Source of the DNA: a virus
Length of the DNA: 38,181 nt
Virus record (IMG/VR): IMGVR_UViG_3300033553_000282
Location: 1 to 38,181 of that record
Reading direction: 5' to 3' (one strand)
Below, piece by piece: positions 28,653 to 37,070 of this stretch (position 1 is its first letter; every line of letters starts with the position of its first letter). The notes under the pieces were generated by a model. That model was not told where the DNA came from, did not search any database, and saw only the letters and a list, made by a program, of their open reading frames with translations. Position numbers and translations under genes: made by a program.

Positions 28653-30585
28653 GGGTCTGCTCGAGCTGGGCCTTGCGTGTGCGCAGGCGCAGCGGGACGC
28701 ACTCGCCGCCGGCGCGGAGCCTGATGAATCGCTGACGGTCGACGAATGGGCCGCGCGGCACATGGTGATTCCGAAAGCTGCAGGGGCGGCGGAGCCCGGC
28801 CCGTATCGCGTCGAGCGCACGCCGTATGCGCGTGGCGTGATGCGCGCGCTGTCCGCCTCGGACCCGTGCCGCCGAGTGGTCGTGGTCGCCGCTTCGCAGA
28901 TGCTCAAGACGCAGGTGGCGCTCAACTGGATCGGGTCCTGTGTGCATCAGACGCCGGCCAACATCCTGGTGCTTCTCCCGACACTCGGACTGGCCAAGCG
29001 CACGAGCGCGCGCATCAGCAAGGCGATCGATGCCGTGGACGTGCTCTCGCGTCGCGTGGCCAAGCCACGTAGCCGGGACTCGGCCAACACGATCGACACC
29101 AAGGAATTCGATGGTGGGACGATGTACATCACCACCGCGGGGTCGGCCGCGAACCTTGCGGAAATTTCCGCGCGCTATCTTTACGGCGACGAGGTCGATC
29201 GCTGGGAGGCGGACGTCGGATCAGAGGGGGATCCAGTCGAGCTGGCGCAAAAGCGTCTGACCACGTTCTCGCATTCGTCGAAGAGTTACTTCTCATCGTC
29301 TCCCACCGCTGAGGGTGAGAGTCCGATTGACATGCTCTACGCGGCGTCGACCCAGCGGCGGTACTTCGTGCCCTGTCCGCACTGTGGCGAAATGCACACG
29401 CTCGAGTGGGACAACGTGCGCTGGGCGGAAGATCTGTCCCGCGCGTGGATGGTCTGCCCGGCGTGCGGCGCAGAGATCGACGAGTCGGACAAGGCGGCGA
29501 TGCTGGACTCCGGTGACTGGCGCCGCGGCGGCATCGGAGACGGGCGCACCGAAGGGTTCCAGATCAGCGCGCTTTACATGCCGCCCGGCTGGACATCATG
29601 GCTCGACCTGGTGCGCGAGCGCCTGGCCGCGGAAGCGCTATGGAAAGCGGGAGACGATAGGGGGCTAAAAGTCTTTGAAAACACACGCCTCGCAAGGTCG
29701 TACAAGCGCAAGGGCGAAAAGCTCGATCACGAGCGTATCAAGGCGCGGGCCGAAACCTATGAGCTGATGCTCGTGCCTTTCCGTGGTCTGGTGCTGACGA
29801 TGTCGGTCGACGTCCAGCACGATCGCCTCGAGTATCAGATCGTCGCATGGGGTCGTGACGAGGAATCGTGGTTGATCGACTTCGGTCGCATTTACGGAGA
29901 TCCCGGACAACAGATCGTGTGGGAGCGTTTGGACGAGATCCGGTGTCGCCCCGTCACCCATGCCAGCGGTCAGCAGCTGCGGGTCGAGGCTTGCGCGGTC
30001 GACACCGGTGGCCATCACACCCACGAGGTTTACGCCTACTGCCGCACGCGCGAGGCGCAGCGGGTCTTCGCGATCAAAGGCGATCGGGATATCAAGACCC
30101 CGATCAAGGGACGCGCGCGGATGTTCGACGTGAATATTCGGGGGCGTGTGCTCAAGCATGGCGTGCGGTTGTGGTTCGTTGGCGTCCACGTGGCGAAGAA
30201 CCTGCTCGCCAACCGCCTGCAGCTCGAGCAACCAGGCCCCGGGTACATGCATCTTCCGGTGGGCCTGCCCGAGGATTATTGGGAGCAGCTTACCTCCGAG
30301 CAACGCGTGCGCCAGCGCACGGCGCATGGCGAGGTCGAGCGCTGGATCAAGGTCTCCAGTTCGACCCGGAATGAGGCGTGGGATCTGTGGGTGTACTGCC
30401 TATGGGCGGCACACGTGCTGGATTTGAACAAGTATCGCCACGCACAATGGGATCGGCTCGAGCAACTGCTCGTTCCGCGCCAGGCAGATTTGCTGACTGC
30501 CGCGGCCGACCAGGCGTCCGCGCCCGTCGCGCCGATATCCGGATTACCGGGAGCCATTTCCCTGTCGCGTTGGAAGCGGGGTTGA
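28636..30585 (+). CDS. Terminase large subunit (lambda gpA family)
   Basis: 649 residues, the usual gpA length. The ATPase half has a Walker A-like loop (VAASQMLKTQ near residue 85) and Walker B (YLYGDEVDRW near 182), with SSSPTAEGESPI as motif C region. A Cys4 zinc site follows (CPHCG near 245 and CPACG near 275). The nuclease half begins near residue 388 (LTMSVDVQHDRLEY), with further acidic motifs (ACAVDTGGHHTHEVY). GpA-family enzymes cut at cos and pump DNA, which supports cos packaging and cohesive ends. Its stop overlaps the next start (TGATG). Confidence 0.95.
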   Translation: MGSLAEGLLELGLACAQAQRDALAAGAEPDESLTVDEWAARHMVIPKAAGAAEPGPYRVERTPYARGVMRALSASDPCRRVVVVAASQMLKTQVALNWIGSCVHQTPANILVLLPTLGLAKRTSARISKAIDAVDVLSRRVAKPRSRDSANTIDTKEFDGGTMYITTAGSAANLAEISARYLYGDEVDRWEADVGSEGDPVELAQKRLTTFSHSSKSYFSSSPTAEGESPIDMLYAASTQRRYFVPCPHCGEMHTLEWDNVRWAEDLSRAWMVCPACGAEIDESDKAAMLDSGDWRRGGIGDGRTEGFQISALYMPPGWTSWLDLVRERLAAEALWKAGDDRGLKVFENTRLARSYKRKGEKLDHERIKARAETYELMLVPFRGLVLTMSVDVQHDRLEYQIVAWGRDEESWLIDFGRIYGDPGQQIVWERLDEIRCRPVTHASGQQLRVEACAVDTGGHHTHEVYAYCRTREAQRVFAIKGDRDIKTPIKGRARMFDVNIRGRVLKHGVRLWFVGVHVAKNLLANRLQLEQPGPGYMHLPVGLPEDYWEQLTSEQRVRQRTAHGEVERWIKVSSSTRNEAWDLWVYCLWAAHVLDLNKYRHAQWDRLEQLLVPRQADLLTAAADQASAPVAPISGLPGAISLSRWKRG

Positions 30586-30854
30586 TGCAGCTCGCCGACG
30601 ACATCATCGAAGACGTGCTCGAGCACGTGCGCCAGGTGTGCCCGGCGTTCAGTGATGATCAGGCGCGCGAGGTCGATCGACGTGCGCGGCAGGTGTGGGG
30701 CGGGACAGAGCCCTATGTCTACAAAGGGGTGCCACGACGCATCGTGCGCGAGGAAACCGACCACGAGCTACGCAATGGTCGCTCGATCGATGCCGCGTCC
30801 GCTCGGCTTGGCGTCCACCGGTCGACGATTTACCGGATCCTCAAGAAGCGATAG
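30585..30854 (+). CDS. Small HTH protein (Mor/resolvase-like)
   Basis: 89 residues. The C-terminal part is a helix-turn-helix (LRNGRSIDAASARLGVHRSTIYRILKK) preceded by WGGTEPYVYKG, a pattern seen in small phage proteins often compared to Mor-type activators. Its place between terminase and head genes would suit a late regulator or a packaging helper. Its stop codon lies at the edge of a repeated 28-bp palindrome. Confidence 0.75.
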   Translation: MQLADDIIEDVLEHVRQVCPAFSDDQAREVDRRARQVWGGTEPYVYKGVPRRIVREETDHELRNGRSIDAASARLGVHRSTIYRILKKR

Positions 30855-30880
30855 TCGCATTTTCCCCTGAAATTGCGACA
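30853..30880. repeat. 28-bp palindromic element, copy 1
   Basis: Identical over 28 bp to 32766-32793. The arms GTCGCA and TGCGAC are perfect, and the inner T and A runs extend the stem to ten positions with one mismatch. It begins within the stop codon of the upstream gene. There is no T run after the stem, so it is not a usual terminator. Confidence 0.85.
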
Positions 30881-30923
30881 GCCGTCGCCGTAGCCTACTG
30901 ATCAATCGTCATCGGGAGGCCCA

Positions 30924-31151
30924 ATGGCCGGCATCACTCTTGCGCAAGCCGAAGCGCGCCTTGCGACGTACCTGGCGGCGGAAGAGGCCGTGTTGTCGGG
31001 CCAGAGTTACACCATCGGCGATCGCGCCCTTACGCGCGCTGACCTGGCGAAGATCCAGGAAGGGATCAAGGCCTGGGATGAGCGCGTGAAAACGCTGTCC
31101 GGCAGCGCGATCGGCGCCGGCCGGGTTCGCACCGTGCGACCGGGGTGGTGA
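30924..31151 (+). CDS. gpW/DUF6148-like head-tail joining protein
   Basis: 75 residues, with GGGAGG upstream. The sequence AGITLAQAEARLATYLAAEEAVLSGQSYTIGDRALTRADLAKI is typical of the gpW/DUF6148 group found just before portal genes. It would help to complete the head so that the tail can attach. Its stop overlaps the GTG that begins the portal reading frame. Confidence 0.85.
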   Translation: MAGITLAQAEARLATYLAAEEAVLSGQSYTIGDRALTRADLAKIQEGIKAWDERVKTLSGSAIGAGRVRTVRPGW

Positions 31152-31153
31152 TC

Positions 31154-32764
31154 ATGGCCGCCAGCGCGCAGCCGACCCTTCTCGACCGCGCCATCGGAGC
31201 GCTCTCGCCGCAATGGGCATTGAATCGCCAGCGCGCTCGTGTGGCCATGGCACTCGCCGGCGGCTATTTCGGAGGCTCGGCGCGTAACCGTCCAGCGCTG
31301 GCGAACTGGAATCCGGGTGTCGCTGATGCGGACGGTGATATCGCGCCCGACCTCGTCGATCTGCGCGCGTATTCACGCGACCTGGCACGTCGCTCCGCAC
31401 TGGCCGGCGGGGCCATCAACACGGTGGTGACCAACGTCGTGGGCACGGGGCTCTCCTGCCAGCCGCAGCCGGATGCCGCGTTCCTCGGTCTTTCGGAAAC
31501 GGAAACGAGCGAGTGGCAGGCCCTCGTGTTGCGCGAGTATTGCATGTGGGCAGAGTCCAGCGACTGCGACATCACGCGCACCCAGACCATGTATGGCCTG
31601 CAGTCCCTCGCCTTCCGAGCCACGCTTGAGTCCGGTGACGTGCTGGCGCTGCCGACCGCATCCGGCACTGGCCGGCCGTACTCGCTTGCCGTGCAGCTCA
31701 TCGAAGCGGACCGGATCTGCAACCCGGGCCGCCAGGCAGACGGAGCCACGCTTGTGCAGGGCGTGGAGCTTGCGCCAACGGGTGCACCAGTGGCATACCA
31801 CATCACGAAGACGCACCCGGGCGCCCGTCGCGGCGGTGCGTTGGAGTGGCAGCGGGTGCTGGCCTTCGGCGAGCGGACCGGGCGGCGCAATGTGCTGCAT
31901 CTGTTCGACCGGCGCCGGCCTGGACAAACCCGCGGTGTGCCCTACCTGGCCGCCGTCATCGAACCGCTCAAACAGTTGGCACGCTACTCCGAGGCCGAGA
32001 TCAGCGCCGCCGTCATCTCTGCGGCGTTCGCCGTATTTGTGAAGATGGACCCGGATGCGTTCGAGCAGCTCTTCGACAGCTCAGAGACAAAGAACCGATA
32101 TCTGGACGCTGCCATGAAGTGGGACGGTAGCGTGCCCAACGCCAGCATGGATGCTCCGGGCAAAGCCATCAACATGCTGCCCGGGGAATCTGTCGAATCG
32201 CCAGCGCTCGGGCGCCCAAACACCGCTTTCGATCCCTTCGTCATGGCCGTGCTGCGCCAGGTTGGCGTTGGTCTCGAGCTGCCGTTCGAGGTCCTCGTCA
32301 AGCACTTCCAGTCCAGCTACAGCGCCGCGCGTGCCGCGCTGCTCGACGCCTGGCGTTTTTTCCGCTGCCGTCGCGACTGGCTTGCCGGCAATTTTTGCCA
32401 GCCGATCTACGAGCTCTGGCTTGAAGAGGCGGTCGCTCTCGGCCGCGTGCGCGCGCCGGGGTTCTTCGCGGATCCTGCCTATCGTCGCGCCTGGTGCGGC
32501 GCCGTGTGGGTCGGCGACGGGCCCGGCAGCATCGATCCACTCAAGGAGGTCGACGCCGCCAAGCAGCGGATCGACGAGGGCATCAGCACGCGCGCCGCCG
32601 AGTCGATCCTATACGACGGAGTCGACTGGAAAATCAAGCATGCGCAGCGTGTGCGCGAGACCACCGCGCGCCGCGACGCCGGCCTGGAGCCGCCGGCAGT
32701 CGACGCGCCGCCCGCCCGCAACCGCGACACGGCGCCACCGACCTACCCGTCGGACGGCCAATGA
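31154..32764 (+). CDS. Portal protein (lambda gpB family)
   Basis: 536 residues from ATG 31154; in-frame GTG codons at 31145 and 31148 could be used instead. The lambda gpB-like core is plain: DLRAYSRDLARRSALAGGAINTVVTNVVGTGLSCQPQPD, then LGRPNTAFDPFVMAVLRQVGVGLELPFEVLVKHFQSSYSAARAALLD. Twelve copies would form the DNA channel at one capsid vertex. The C-terminus is short and proline-rich. Its stop lies directly before the second 28-bp palindrome. Confidence 0.93.
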   Translation: MAASAQPTLLDRAIGALSPQWALNRQRARVAMALAGGYFGGSARNRPALANWNPGVADADGDIAPDLVDLRAYSRDLARRSALAGGAINTVVTNVVGTGLSCQPQPDAAFLGLSETETSEWQALVLREYCMWAESSDCDITRTQTMYGLQSLAFRATLESGDVLALPTASGTGRPYSLAVQLIEADRICNPGRQADGATLVQGVELAPTGAPVAYHITKTHPGARRGGALEWQRVLAFGERTGRRNVLHLFDRRRPGQTRGVPYLAAVIEPLKQLARYSEAEISAAVISAAFAVFVKMDPDAFEQLFDSSETKNRYLDAAMKWDGSVPNASMDAPGKAINMLPGESVESPALGRPNTAFDPFVMAVLRQVGVGLELPFEVLVKHFQSSYSAARAALLDAWRFFRCRRDWLAGNFCQPIYELWLEEAVALGRVRAPGFFADPAYRRAWCGAVWVGDGPGSIDPLKEVDAAKQRIDEGISTRAAESILYDGVDWKIKHAQRVRETTARRDAGLEPPAVDAPPARNRDTAPPTYPSDGQ

Positions 32765-32765
32765 A

Positions 32766-32793
32766 AGTCGCATTTTCCCCTGAAATTGCGACA
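32766..32793. repeat. 28-bp palindromic element, copy 2
   Basis: An exact copy of 30853-30880, one base after the portal stop codon and 23 bases before the protease ATG. Its location in a gene boundary, like that of the first copy, suggests a boundary, regulatory or RNA element and not coding sequence. Confidence 0.85.
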
Positions 32794-32816
32794 AACAACC
32801 CGAGAAAATCAAGTCC

Positions 32817-34190
32817 ATGTCGAAGACCGTATCGCTGACCATCGAAGACAACGGAGGTGCGCCATGTGACTCCGACTCGCCCCGCAGTGTCGCGCACCGC
32901 GGCAGCGCGTTCGACCTGGTGGCGTCGACGCCCTGGGCGATCCAGCCCGCCATGCTCGAAACCATCAGCGCCATCGCGCGCCGGGAGAACGACTCCCCCG
33001 AAGCACTCGAGGCGCGCCTGGGCCGCCCGCTGCAAAACGCCCGCGCCGTCACCATGCGCGGCAGCGTTGCGCTGGTGCCGGTCACCGGCCCGGTGTTTCG
33101 TTACGCCAATCTGTTCACCGAAGTCAGCGGCGGCACCTCGCTCGGCGTGCTCGCGCAAGACTTCACGACGGCGCTTGAAGATCCCGCCGTTTCGGCCATC
33201 GTGCTCAATATCGACTCGCCTGGCGGCCAGGCCAACGGCATCGCCGAATTCGCGCAGATGGTCCGCGCTGCCACTACCAAGCCCGTAGTGGCCTACGTTG
33301 CCGGCATGGCGGCTAGCGCCGCCTACTGGATCGCCGCCGCCGCGCCAGGGGGCGTTCGAATCAGCAAGACGGCCGAAGTCGGCTCGATCGGCGCGGTCGT
33401 CGCCATCGATCCCGGCAAAAGCTCTGCGGGTGTGGTCGAGATCGTGAGCTCGCAATCGCCTAAAAAGCGCGCCGACGTCACCACCGCTGATGGGCGCTCG
33501 CAAATCCAGACGCGCATCGACAACCTCGCGCAAGTCTTTGTCGAGGACGTTGCCACGTATCGCGGCGTTTCGGTCGACACAGTGCTCGCCGACTTTGGCC
33601 AGGGCGATATGCGCATGGGCGCTGAAGCCGTCGCCCTTGGGATGGCTGATCGCGTGGCCACGCTCGAGGAAGTCATTGCCGAGCTCAACAGCGCCAAAAC
33701 CGTCCGCACCACTACCGCCACCTTCAATGCAAAAGGACCTGTCATGCAAAACCTCAAAGAACTCCGCGCCGCTTACCCCGAGCTTTGCGCCGAGCTTGTC
33801 GAAGAAACCCGCGCCGCCGAACTGGCTCGCATTCACGACGTCGAGGCTCAGGCGCTGCCCGGTCATGAGGAGCTCATCGCGCAACTCAAGGCCGATGGCA
33901 TCAGCACGGGCCCCATGGCCGCGGTCGCAGTGCTCAACGCCGAGCGCGCCGCCAATGCCAGACGCGCCAAGGACATCATCGCCGACGCCCCGGCCCCCGT
34001 TGCGCATGCTGCCGCCCCGGCCGGCGCAGCTGCAGCTGGCGCCGACGAGAGCGCCACGCCCGAAGCGCGCGCTCGTGCCGAGTGGGACAAGAACCCCGCC
34101 TTGCGCGCCGAGTTTTCCAACAATATCGCGCCTTTCCTCGCGTATTCCCTGGCCCAGGCCGCGGGGCGCGTCAAGGTGCTCTCGAAATAA
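32817..34190 (+). CDS. S49-family prohead protease with scaffold-like C-terminus
   Basis: 457 residues. The SppA/ClpP-type core is clear: IVLNIDSPGGQANGI, KPVVAYVAGMAASAAYWIAAAA with nucleophile Ser167, VGSIGAVVAI, and a likely Lys base at 216/217 (QSPKKRAD). The region from about residue 310 is Ala/Glu-rich and helical, like the scaffold part of lambda gpC/Nu3. A second start with a good ribosome-binding site lies at 33744. The ATG used here has only a weak site (GAG). The protease should mature the prohead. Confidence 0.9.
   Translation: MSKTVSLTIEDNGGAPCDSDSPRSVAHRGSAFDLVASTPWAIQPAMLETISAIARRENDSPEALEARLGRPLQNARAVTMRGSVALVPVTGPVFRYANLFTEVSGGTSLGVLAQDFTTALEDPAVSAIVLNIDSPGGQANGIAEFAQMVRAATTKPVVAYVAGMAASAAYWIAAAAPGGVRISKTAEVGSIGAVVAIDPGKSSAGVVEIVSSQSPKKRADVTTADGRSQIQTRIDNLAQVFVEDVATYRGVSVDTVLADFGQGDMRMGAEAVALGMADRVATLEEVIAELNSAKTVRTTTATFNAKGPVMQNLKELRAAYPELCAELVEETRAAELARIHDVEAQALPGHEELIAQLKADGISTGPMAAVAVLNAERAANARRAKDIIADAPAPVAHAAAPAGAAAAGADESATPEARARAEWDKNPALRAEFSNNIAPFLAYSLAQAAGRVKVLSK
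33744..34190 (+). CDS. Nested in-frame scaffold-like product (Nu3-like)
   Basis: 148 residues in the same frame as the end of the protease. ATG 33744 has AAAAGGA six bases upstream, a better site than that of the protease itself. The product is helical (NLKELRAAYPELCAELVEETRAAELARI) with an Ala/Pro-rich linker near the end. In lambda the scaffold Nu3 is made in this way from the end of gene C. The arrangement is inferred from the start site and position. Confidence 0.65.
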   Translation: MQNLKELRAAYPELCAELVEETRAAELARIHDVEAQALPGHEELIAQLKADGISTGPMAAVAVLNAERAANARRAKDIIADAPAPVAHAAAPAGAAAAGADESATPEARARAEWDKNPALRAEFSNNIAPFLAYSLAQAAGRVKVLSK

Positions 34191-34214
34191 TCCGCAACCC
34201 AGGAGCATCAAACC

Positions 34215-34982
34215 ATGACCACGCTCGCCGCCAATTCCCCCCGCGCCTACGAACTAGGCACCCGTAATGCCTTCGCCGTCATCGCCTCGGACATCATCTA
34301 CGAAGGCGCCGCCATCGGCATCGTCACCGGCACCGGCCACGCTCGCCCGCTCACCTCGGTCGATCGCTTCGGTGGCTTTGCCGAAGCCGCGGCCGACAAC
34401 TCGGCCGGCGCTGCCGCCGTGATCAATGTGCGCGCCATCGAGTCGGGCAAGATCTCGCTCACCGTTTCCGGCGTGGTCATCACCGACGTCGGGCAGCCCG
34501 TATACGCGACCGACGACAATACGTTTTCCCTCTCGCCGGTCGGCGGTGTATTTGTCGGATTTGTGCATCGCCTGGCCTCGTCTGGCGTCGCCATCGTCGC
34601 CTTTGACGCGCTCAACTACCGCGACCCCTGGGTCGCCTACACCGTGCGCGAGGCCATCACCGTCGACAAAACCCTCGACATCGAGGACAACGGCAAGCTG
34701 TTTTGGGTGACCGTCGACGCCAAAGTTATCACCCTGCCAGCCGTCGCGACGCCGGTCAATTGCGCGATCGCCAACGGCGGCGGTTTCGGTGCCGTGCTGG
34801 TCGCCATCAGCCCCGACGCCAATGACAAGATCCAAGGCCCCGACCTGCCGGGCACGAACAACAAGGATCTGCTCAATACCAAGGCCACCGCCCAGCGCGG
34901 CGACTTTGTAACCCTCGTCACCGGCGACGCGAATGGCCCGTTTGTGTCGTCGCTGCGCGGCACCTGGGCCACCGAAGGCTAA
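34215..34982 (+). CDS. Capsid decoration (cement) protein
   Basis: 255 residues with AGGAG upstream. The N-terminal 130 residues resemble the DUF2190-type cement family: ANSPRAYELGTRNAFAVIASDIIYEGAAIGI, GFAEAAADNSAGAAAVINVRAIESGKI, and VGQPVYATDDNTFSL. A second beta-rich domain follows (TVDKTLDIEDNGKLFWVTVDAKVITLP). It lies directly before the major capsid gene, as is usual, and would stabilise the shell against DNA pressure. Confidence 0.82.
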   Translation: MTTLAANSPRAYELGTRNAFAVIASDIIYEGAAIGIVTGTGHARPLTSVDRFGGFAEAAADNSAGAAAVINVRAIESGKISLTVSGVVITDVGQPVYATDDNTFSLSPVGGVFVGFVHRLASSGVAIVAFDALNYRDPWVAYTVREAITVDKTLDIEDNGKLFWVTVDAKVITLPAVATPVNCAIANGGGFGAVLVAISPDANDKIQGPDLPGTNNKDLLNTKATAQRGDFVTLVTGDANGPFVSSLRGTWATEG

Positions 34983-35024
34983 TCCCCCATCCAACCCATC
35001 ACCGACTGACAAGGAACTCTCACC

Positions 35025-35972
35025 ATGGATCAATCTGCCCTCTCCAGCCGCGCTGTCGTCGGCTTGTACTTCGAGGCGCTCGCAGCCCAGGCCGGTCAGG
35101 GCTGGATCGACGCCGTTTCCAACTACTTCACCTCCGACCAGGACTCCGAGCAATACCGCTGGCTCGGAATGCCGCCGGCGTTGCGCGAGTGGATTGGTGG
35201 TCGCAATGCCAAGGGATTCTCGACCAACGGGATCGACATCGCCAACAAGCATTTCGAGTCCACGGTCGAGATTGCCATTCCCGATCTGCGTCGCGACAAG
35301 ACCGGCCAGATCCGCGTGCGCATGGCCGAATTGGCAGAGCGCGGTAACTCGCACTTCGCCAAGCTGCTCTCGACTCTGATCGTTGCCGGCGAGGCTGGGC
35401 TTTGCTATGACGGGCAGTATTTCTTCGATACCGACCACGCCGAAGGCGTGAGCGGCAACCAGTCGAATCTCATCTCGACGGACATTTCCGCGCTGCCCGC
35501 CTCTGCCCACGGCGCCGTCACTGCCCCGAGTCCCGAGGAAATGCAACAAGCGATTCTCAAGTCGATCGCCCAGATGTACGTCTTCGTCGACGACCAGGGC
35601 GAACCGTTGAACGAAATGGCCTCTGAGTTTCTCGTGCTGGTGCCGGTCGGATTGTCGGCCGCCACTCTGGCCGCGCTCTCGATGGTGCGTGCCGCCGGTG
35701 CGTCGACCTTCGCCATGGAGAATTTCCAGGTTCGCGCCGCCGTCAATCCCCGCCTCACCGCCGGCGGCTGGACCGACAAATTCGTCACGCTGCGCACTGA
35801 CGGCAGCGTCAAACCGTTCATTCGCCAGGAAGAAACCGCGCCCGACCTCAAGGTCAAGGACGAAACCTCCGAATTTGCGTTCGACAACGATGCCATCCAG
35901 ATCGGCATCGACACCTGGCGCAACGTCGGCTATGGCCGCTGGCAAGGCGCCGTGCTCAACCAGCTCATCTGA
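35025..35972 (+). CDS. Major capsid protein, Mu gpT family
   Basis: 315 residues with AAGGAA upstream. Recognisable Mu gpT-type segments are WLGMPPALREWIGGRNAKGF, GIDIANKHFESTVEIAIPDLRRDK, LCYDGQYFFDTDHAEG and the C-terminal end with NVGYGRWQGAVLNQLI. The family has the HK97 fold. It is combined here with lambda-like portal, protease and terminase. There is no long cleaved N-terminal delta domain, in keeping with a separate scaffold. Confidence 0.92.
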   Translation: MDQSALSSRAVVGLYFEALAAQAGQGWIDAVSNYFTSDQDSEQYRWLGMPPALREWIGGRNAKGFSTNGIDIANKHFESTVEIAIPDLRRDKTGQIRVRMAELAERGNSHFAKLLSTLIVAGEAGLCYDGQYFFDTDHAEGVSGNQSNLISTDISALPASAHGAVTAPSPEEMQQAILKSIAQMYVFVDDQGEPLNEMASEFLVLVPVGLSAATLAALSMVRAAGASTFAMENFQVRAAVNPRLTAGGWTDKFVTLRTDGSVKPFIRQEETAPDLKVKDETSEFAFDNDAIQIGIDTWRNVGYGRWQGAVLNQLI

Positions 35973-35986
35973 AGCCCTCGCCAACC

Positions 35987-36316
35987 ATGAAAGACGTCAC
36001 TGTAATCGGTCGCAGCGTGACCCTCGCATCGGGCGCGCTGCGACTGAGTGCCAAACAAGCCGCGGCGCGCGCTCCGTTCTTGCGCGCGCTCAAGGGCGAC
36101 ACCTACACCATCATCGCGCCAGTCGTATTCAAGCAGGGCGAATCATTCGGCTATGACGCCGAGATTTCGAAGTCGCTGGCCTTGGTGCTTGAAGGCGGGC
36201 ACCGCGCCGCGCCGGCGCGCAAAAAGGACAGCAATGCAGCAGGCAAGCCCGCTGCTCCACCCGCTGCAGGCAAGCCCGATCTGCTAGCCCCGGCCGCCGC
36301 CGGCGCTGGGGAATGA
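35987..36316 (+). CDS. Small protein after the capsid gene
   Basis: 109 residues. The N-terminal 70 residues form a compact beta/alpha region (SVTLASGALRLSAKQAAARAPFLRAL, TYTIIAPVVFKQGESFGYD). The C-terminus is an Ala/Pro/Lys-rich tail. Its place suggests a role in head completion. No family is named. Confidence 0.7.
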   Translation: MKDVTVIGRSVTLASGALRLSAKQAAARAPFLRALKGDTYTIIAPVVFKQGESFGYDAEISKSLALVLEGGHRAAPARKKDSNAAGKPAAPPAAGKPDLLAPAAAGAGE

Positions 36317-36317
36317 C

Positions 36318-36602
36318 ATGCCCATGGTCGAGAATCTCGACGGCTTTCTGTCGGCCGACGAATTCGCCAGCGAAGCCACGCTCTCGAGCGTGAACGTGCT
36401 CGCGGTCGTCGATACCGAATCAGAACTCGAGCTCGACGGCATGATCGTTCAGGCGCCCAGCGCGCGCCTCAAGACTTCGGACGCCGCTGCCACGCGCCCC
36501 GGCGCGCAGTTCGTTTGCGACGGCATCACCTACGCCGTCCGCCAGGTTCTACGCGACCCCCCCGATGGTGCGTTTACCCGGCTAGTTCTGGCGCGAGTCT
36601 GA
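36318..36602 (+). CDS. Head-tail joining protein (FII-like position)
   Basis: 94 residues starting one base after the previous gene. The core GMIVQAPSARLKTSDAAATRPGAQFVCDGITYAVRQVLRDPPDG is like small beta-barrel head-tail connectors of the lambda FII / HK97 gp7 type. The last segment (FTRLVLARV) is typical of this group. Confidence 0.75.
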   Translation: MPMVENLDGFLSADEFASEATLSSVNVLAVVDTESELELDGMIVQAPSARLKTSDAAATRPGAQFVCDGITYAVRQVLRDPPDGAFTRLVLARV

Positions 36603-36603
36603 T

Positions 36604-37056
36604 ATGGCACTCGCCTCCGCTCAGGCCGTCGATGCGGTCGCCGCCCTGGTGCGCAACGCGAGCGGAATGAGCGCGCGCGTGCACACCGGACGCACCTGGC
36701 CGCTCGAGGAAAGTGAGCTCCCCGCCTGGCGCGTCCTGGCCGGCGCCGAGAGCATCGAGGCGGCGACGATCGGGTTTCCTGCAGCACAAACCCATGAGCT
36801 CGACGTCGAGGCCCAGGGCTACGTGCGGGCCGTCGCAGATTTGGATGACGCTATGCACGCGCTCGCCGAAAACGCGCTCAAGGAGCTCTTCAAAACCGCA
36901 AGCACGGCCAGCCTCGCACCCTTGAATTGCGCGGTGCAACTGGCCGCCATCCGGCGCGACCTGGTAACCGAGGGCGAGGCCGCACTCGGGCGCATCACCC
37001 TTTTTCTGCGCGTCCGCTTCGTCACCCAAAGCAACTCCCCGCAAACCATCGTTTAG
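36604..37056 (+). CDS. Tail terminator (gpU-like)
   Basis: 150 residues. It has the alpha/beta pattern expected for a tail terminator: AVDAVAALVRNASGMSARVHTGRTWPLEESELPAWRVL, a central helix (DLDDAMHALAENALKELF), and a final strand pair ending RITLFLRVRFVTQ. It stands between the connectors and the tube gene, the normal place for this protein, which caps the finished tail. Confidence 0.75.
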   Translation: MALASAQAVDAVAALVRNASGMSARVHTGRTWPLEESELPAWRVLAGAESIEAATIGFPAAQTHELDVEAQGYVRAVADLDDAMHALAENALKELFKTASTASLAPLNCAVQLAAIRRDLVTEGEAALGRITLFLRVRFVTQSNSPQTIV

Positions 37057-37070
37057 AAAAGGATCCAACC

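Noticed and set aside
30853-30880. Rho-independent terminator after the HTH gene
   Set aside because: The stem is not followed by a T run, and the identical element occurs in the middle of the head operon.
32634-34211. Leftward ORF of 525 residues opposite the protease gene
   Set aside because: Same antisense artefact; its sequence is Gly/Asp/Arg-rich without motifs, while the S49 protease on the other strand is clear.
34254-35984. Leftward ORF of 576 residues opposite the decoration and major capsid genes
   Set aside because: It is an in-register antisense frame left open by GC-rich codon bias. The rightward genes have clear family matches and ribosome-binding sites.
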